Assembly: GCA_005787345.1 (NCBI GenBank)
Contig: SYBH01000097.1
Coordinates: 1-53,441, forward strand
DNA length: 53,441 nt
Origin: Actinomycetota bacterium
GTDB lineage: Bacteria; Actinomycetota; Acidimicrobiia; Acidimicrobiales; Acidimicrobilacustridaceae
Direction of reading: 5' to 3'
Shown: in pieces, positions 52,126-53,441 of the stretch
Numbering within the stretch: the first letter of the stretch is position 1
Layout: the number at the start of each line of letters is the position of its first letter
Notes under the pieces: model-generated
The model's database searches: none
What the model was told of the DNA's origin: nothing
Seen by the model: only the letters and a program-made list of their open reading frames with translations
Program-made: the position numbers and the translations under genes

Positions 52126-53295
52126 TCAGTTGATGCATGCACCGGTACTTACAGCAGTACCGTCGACCTGCACGAGTACCGCCTGCAACTCCGACGGCGC
52201 TAGCGCATACGCAACATTTTCCACATCTCGAGCGATGGCAAAAGCGACGCCGACCACAACCCCTTGTGGATTCGAAAGAGCGGCACCCGAGTCCCCCGGC
52301 CGCAGGGACGATGAAAGTTCAAGGACTTTGCGTTCAGTCCTCTTTGAACCGTAAATATCTCGACCAGTCGCATCGATAACCCTCGCGACGCTGAACGGAG
52401 CAATTCGCAGCGGTTCTCCCCCCGGATGTCCGAACACTCCCCCTGCGGTTGCGTCATCGGGGATTTCAGAAGACAACGTCAGAGCGGGTCGGTCGAAACC
52501 ACTGACGCGAACAACAGCCAGATCACGCTCCGGATCGAACGCCACAACTACACCATCGAACCGGCGGCCATCGTTGCGGATGACTGTCGTAGATCGTTCG
52601 CCCGCAACAACGTGGGCGTTGGTTGCGATAAGACCCTCGCCAACAACGAAACCGGAACCGTCCTGGAGCTTGTCGCATGCTGGTCCCTCTACCCTGACGA
52701 CTGACCTCGCGACTACTGCAGCAGTCTCAATGGTGAGTCCGGATGACGCAGGTGGAGCGCCAAGTTTTGGTGATGGTTGAAGGGCATCGAAAACGTCGGG
52801 GAAAGAGCCATCGCCTATGACGGTGCGCAATGCCTGCATCGCATCAGGAGGTCGAGGAAGTGAGTTATCGACGGTGCGAGCAATCCACGAGTTGGATGTT
52901 TGTGTTGCGAGCCAACCCGGAGTGGCAACAAAGACCGGGACAACAAGCCACAGGATAATCACAACACCGAGTAGGCCGGCTAGCGCTCCGAGTATTCGGT
53001 CGATCACGCCCAATGTCGCGTCTCGACGCGATGGCGTGAGTCGTCCACCGACGATAAATCCAAGCGCCTGCCCGAGCGTCGCTCCGACCAGAAGAAGTCC
53101 AACCGAAAGGACCAACAGAAGTTCGTGGTTAGCGGACCCAAGTTGGTCAAGAAACTTTGGGAGAAGCCAAACCGCAAGCGCGAGACCAGCTACCAATCCA
53201 ATCCAGGAGATCACCCTCGCAATGAATCCCAACCGGTAGCCACCGATAACGGCAAGCACGAACGTGCCGAGAAGTACAACGTCGAAGACGCTCAC
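52126..53295 (-). CDS. marP: CvpA-serine protease, MarP-like
   Basis: Membrane-anchored periplasmic serine protease that supports acid and oxidative stress resistance in Mycobacterium. Residues 1-125 hold about four transmembrane segments (CvpA domain). The trypsin-like domain has His228 in ATNAHVVAG, Asp258 in ERDLAVV and Ser336 in PGDSGAAL. Cys207 and Cys387 match the MarP disulfide between the two ends of the protease domain. GTG start at 53295. It follows trmI by 36 bases, which is its likely cotranscription partner. A regulated-proteolysis role is by homology only. Confidence 0.92.
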   Translation of the reverse strand: MSVFDVVLLGTFVLAVIGGYRLGFIARVISWIGLVAGLALAVWLLPKFLDQLGSANHELLLVLSVGLLLVGATLGQALGFIVGGRLTPSRRDATLGVIDRILGALAGLLGVVIILWLVVPVFVATPGWLATQTSNSWIARTVDNSLPRPPDAMQALRTVIGDGSFPDVFDALQPSPKLGAPPASSGLTIETAAVVARSVVRVEGPACDKLQDGSGFVVGEGLIATNAHVVAGERSTTVIRNDGRRFDGVVVAFDPERDLAVVRVSGFDRPALTLSSEIPDDATAGGVFGHPGGEPLRIAPFSVARVIDATGRDIYGSKRTERKVLELSSSLRPGDSGAALSNPQGVVVGVAFAIARDVENVAYALAPSELQAVLVQVDGTAVSTGACIN

Positions 53296-53331
53296 CGCGC
53301 AGACCGATGAAAGGGCAAGACAGTCTCCCGC

Positions 53332-53441
53332 TCAGCCGCCGAGCAATCGAGCATGAGTGAGAAATCCGGTGTGCGCAACCATGCGATGGTCGGGGCGAAC
53401 CGCCAACCCTTCAACATGCCATGTTCGATTGAGAACCTCGA
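53332..53441 (-). CDS. trmI: tRNA (adenine-58-N1)-methyltransferase TrmI, C-terminal end (5' part off window)
   Basis: The window ends inside this minus-strand gene. The last 36 codons read VLNRTWHVEGLAVRPDHRM then VAHTGFLTHARLLGG and stop. They match, from memory, the C-terminus of actinobacterial TrmI (the Rv2118c family), which in mycobacteria lies upstream of mpa and related genes. Catalytic domain and start codon are outside the window, so the call rests on the tail and on the neighbourhood. Confidence 0.75.
   Translation of the reverse strand, partial: EVLNRTWHVEGLAVRPDHRMVAHTGFLTHARLLGG

Overview
The window is a dense bacterial chromosome segment with moderate G+C and almost no intergenic space. 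Gene content points to Actinomycetota, probably an Acidimicrobiia-like lineage (inference). It carries a complete Pup-proteasome locus (arc, dop, pup, prcB, prcA, pafA, pafB, pafC). It also has the gcvH-garA-Rv1828-Rv1829-Rv1830 order known from Mycobacterium, the tat-helY neighbourhood and a MarP-type protease. No insertion sequences, phage genes, CRISPR arrays or rRNA genes were seen. Two tRNA genes are present: Val(CAC), cut by the window start, and Pro(GGG).

Layout: 1-2360 holds tRNA-Val, an unassigned protein and trpS. Positions 2392-8733 hold a forward run: scpA-scpB-rluB (chromosome condensation, 23S pseudouridylation), aroH-tyrA-aroA (shikimate/tyrosine), cmk and plsC. Positions 8747-13373 hold an HD protein and ispH on the minus strand, then a PDZ-radical SAM-DUF512 protein, der and a tiny zinc-ribbon membrane protein. 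Positions 13384-18548 hold a flavin monooxygenase, tRNA-Pro, lysS, an SRAP protein, a HIT protein and pgsA. Positions 18612-25661 form a glycine-cleavage/regulator block (gcvH, garA-like, ftsR-like MerR, DUF151, MerR, gcvT). It converges on gcvP, which sits behind a tandem glycine riboswitch.

Positions 25979-37826 are the most accessory-like part. They include a class II aldolase and a cobalamin riboswitch driving a secreted alpha/alpha-toroid protein that may bind cobalamin. They also include two genes or gene pairs sharing a CGTCACGTGACG palindrome, an acidic/zinc/basic three-part DUF4193-like protein, a two-domain ThyX-like protein, an M20 amidohydrolase and an N-terminally truncated diacylglycerol-kinase-like protein. 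Positions 37823-53441, nearly all minus strand, hold helY, tatC, a TatB-like gene, lepB, pafC-pafB-pafA-prcA-prcB-pup-dop-arc, marP and the 3' end of trmI. A plus-strand GDPD and a ferredoxin lie among them.

A recurring feature is a -10-like hexamer TANNNT placed 6-8 bases before the start codon with no Shine-Dalgarno. It occurs before at least thirteen genes and suggests widespread leaderless transcription. These hexamers helped choose several starts.
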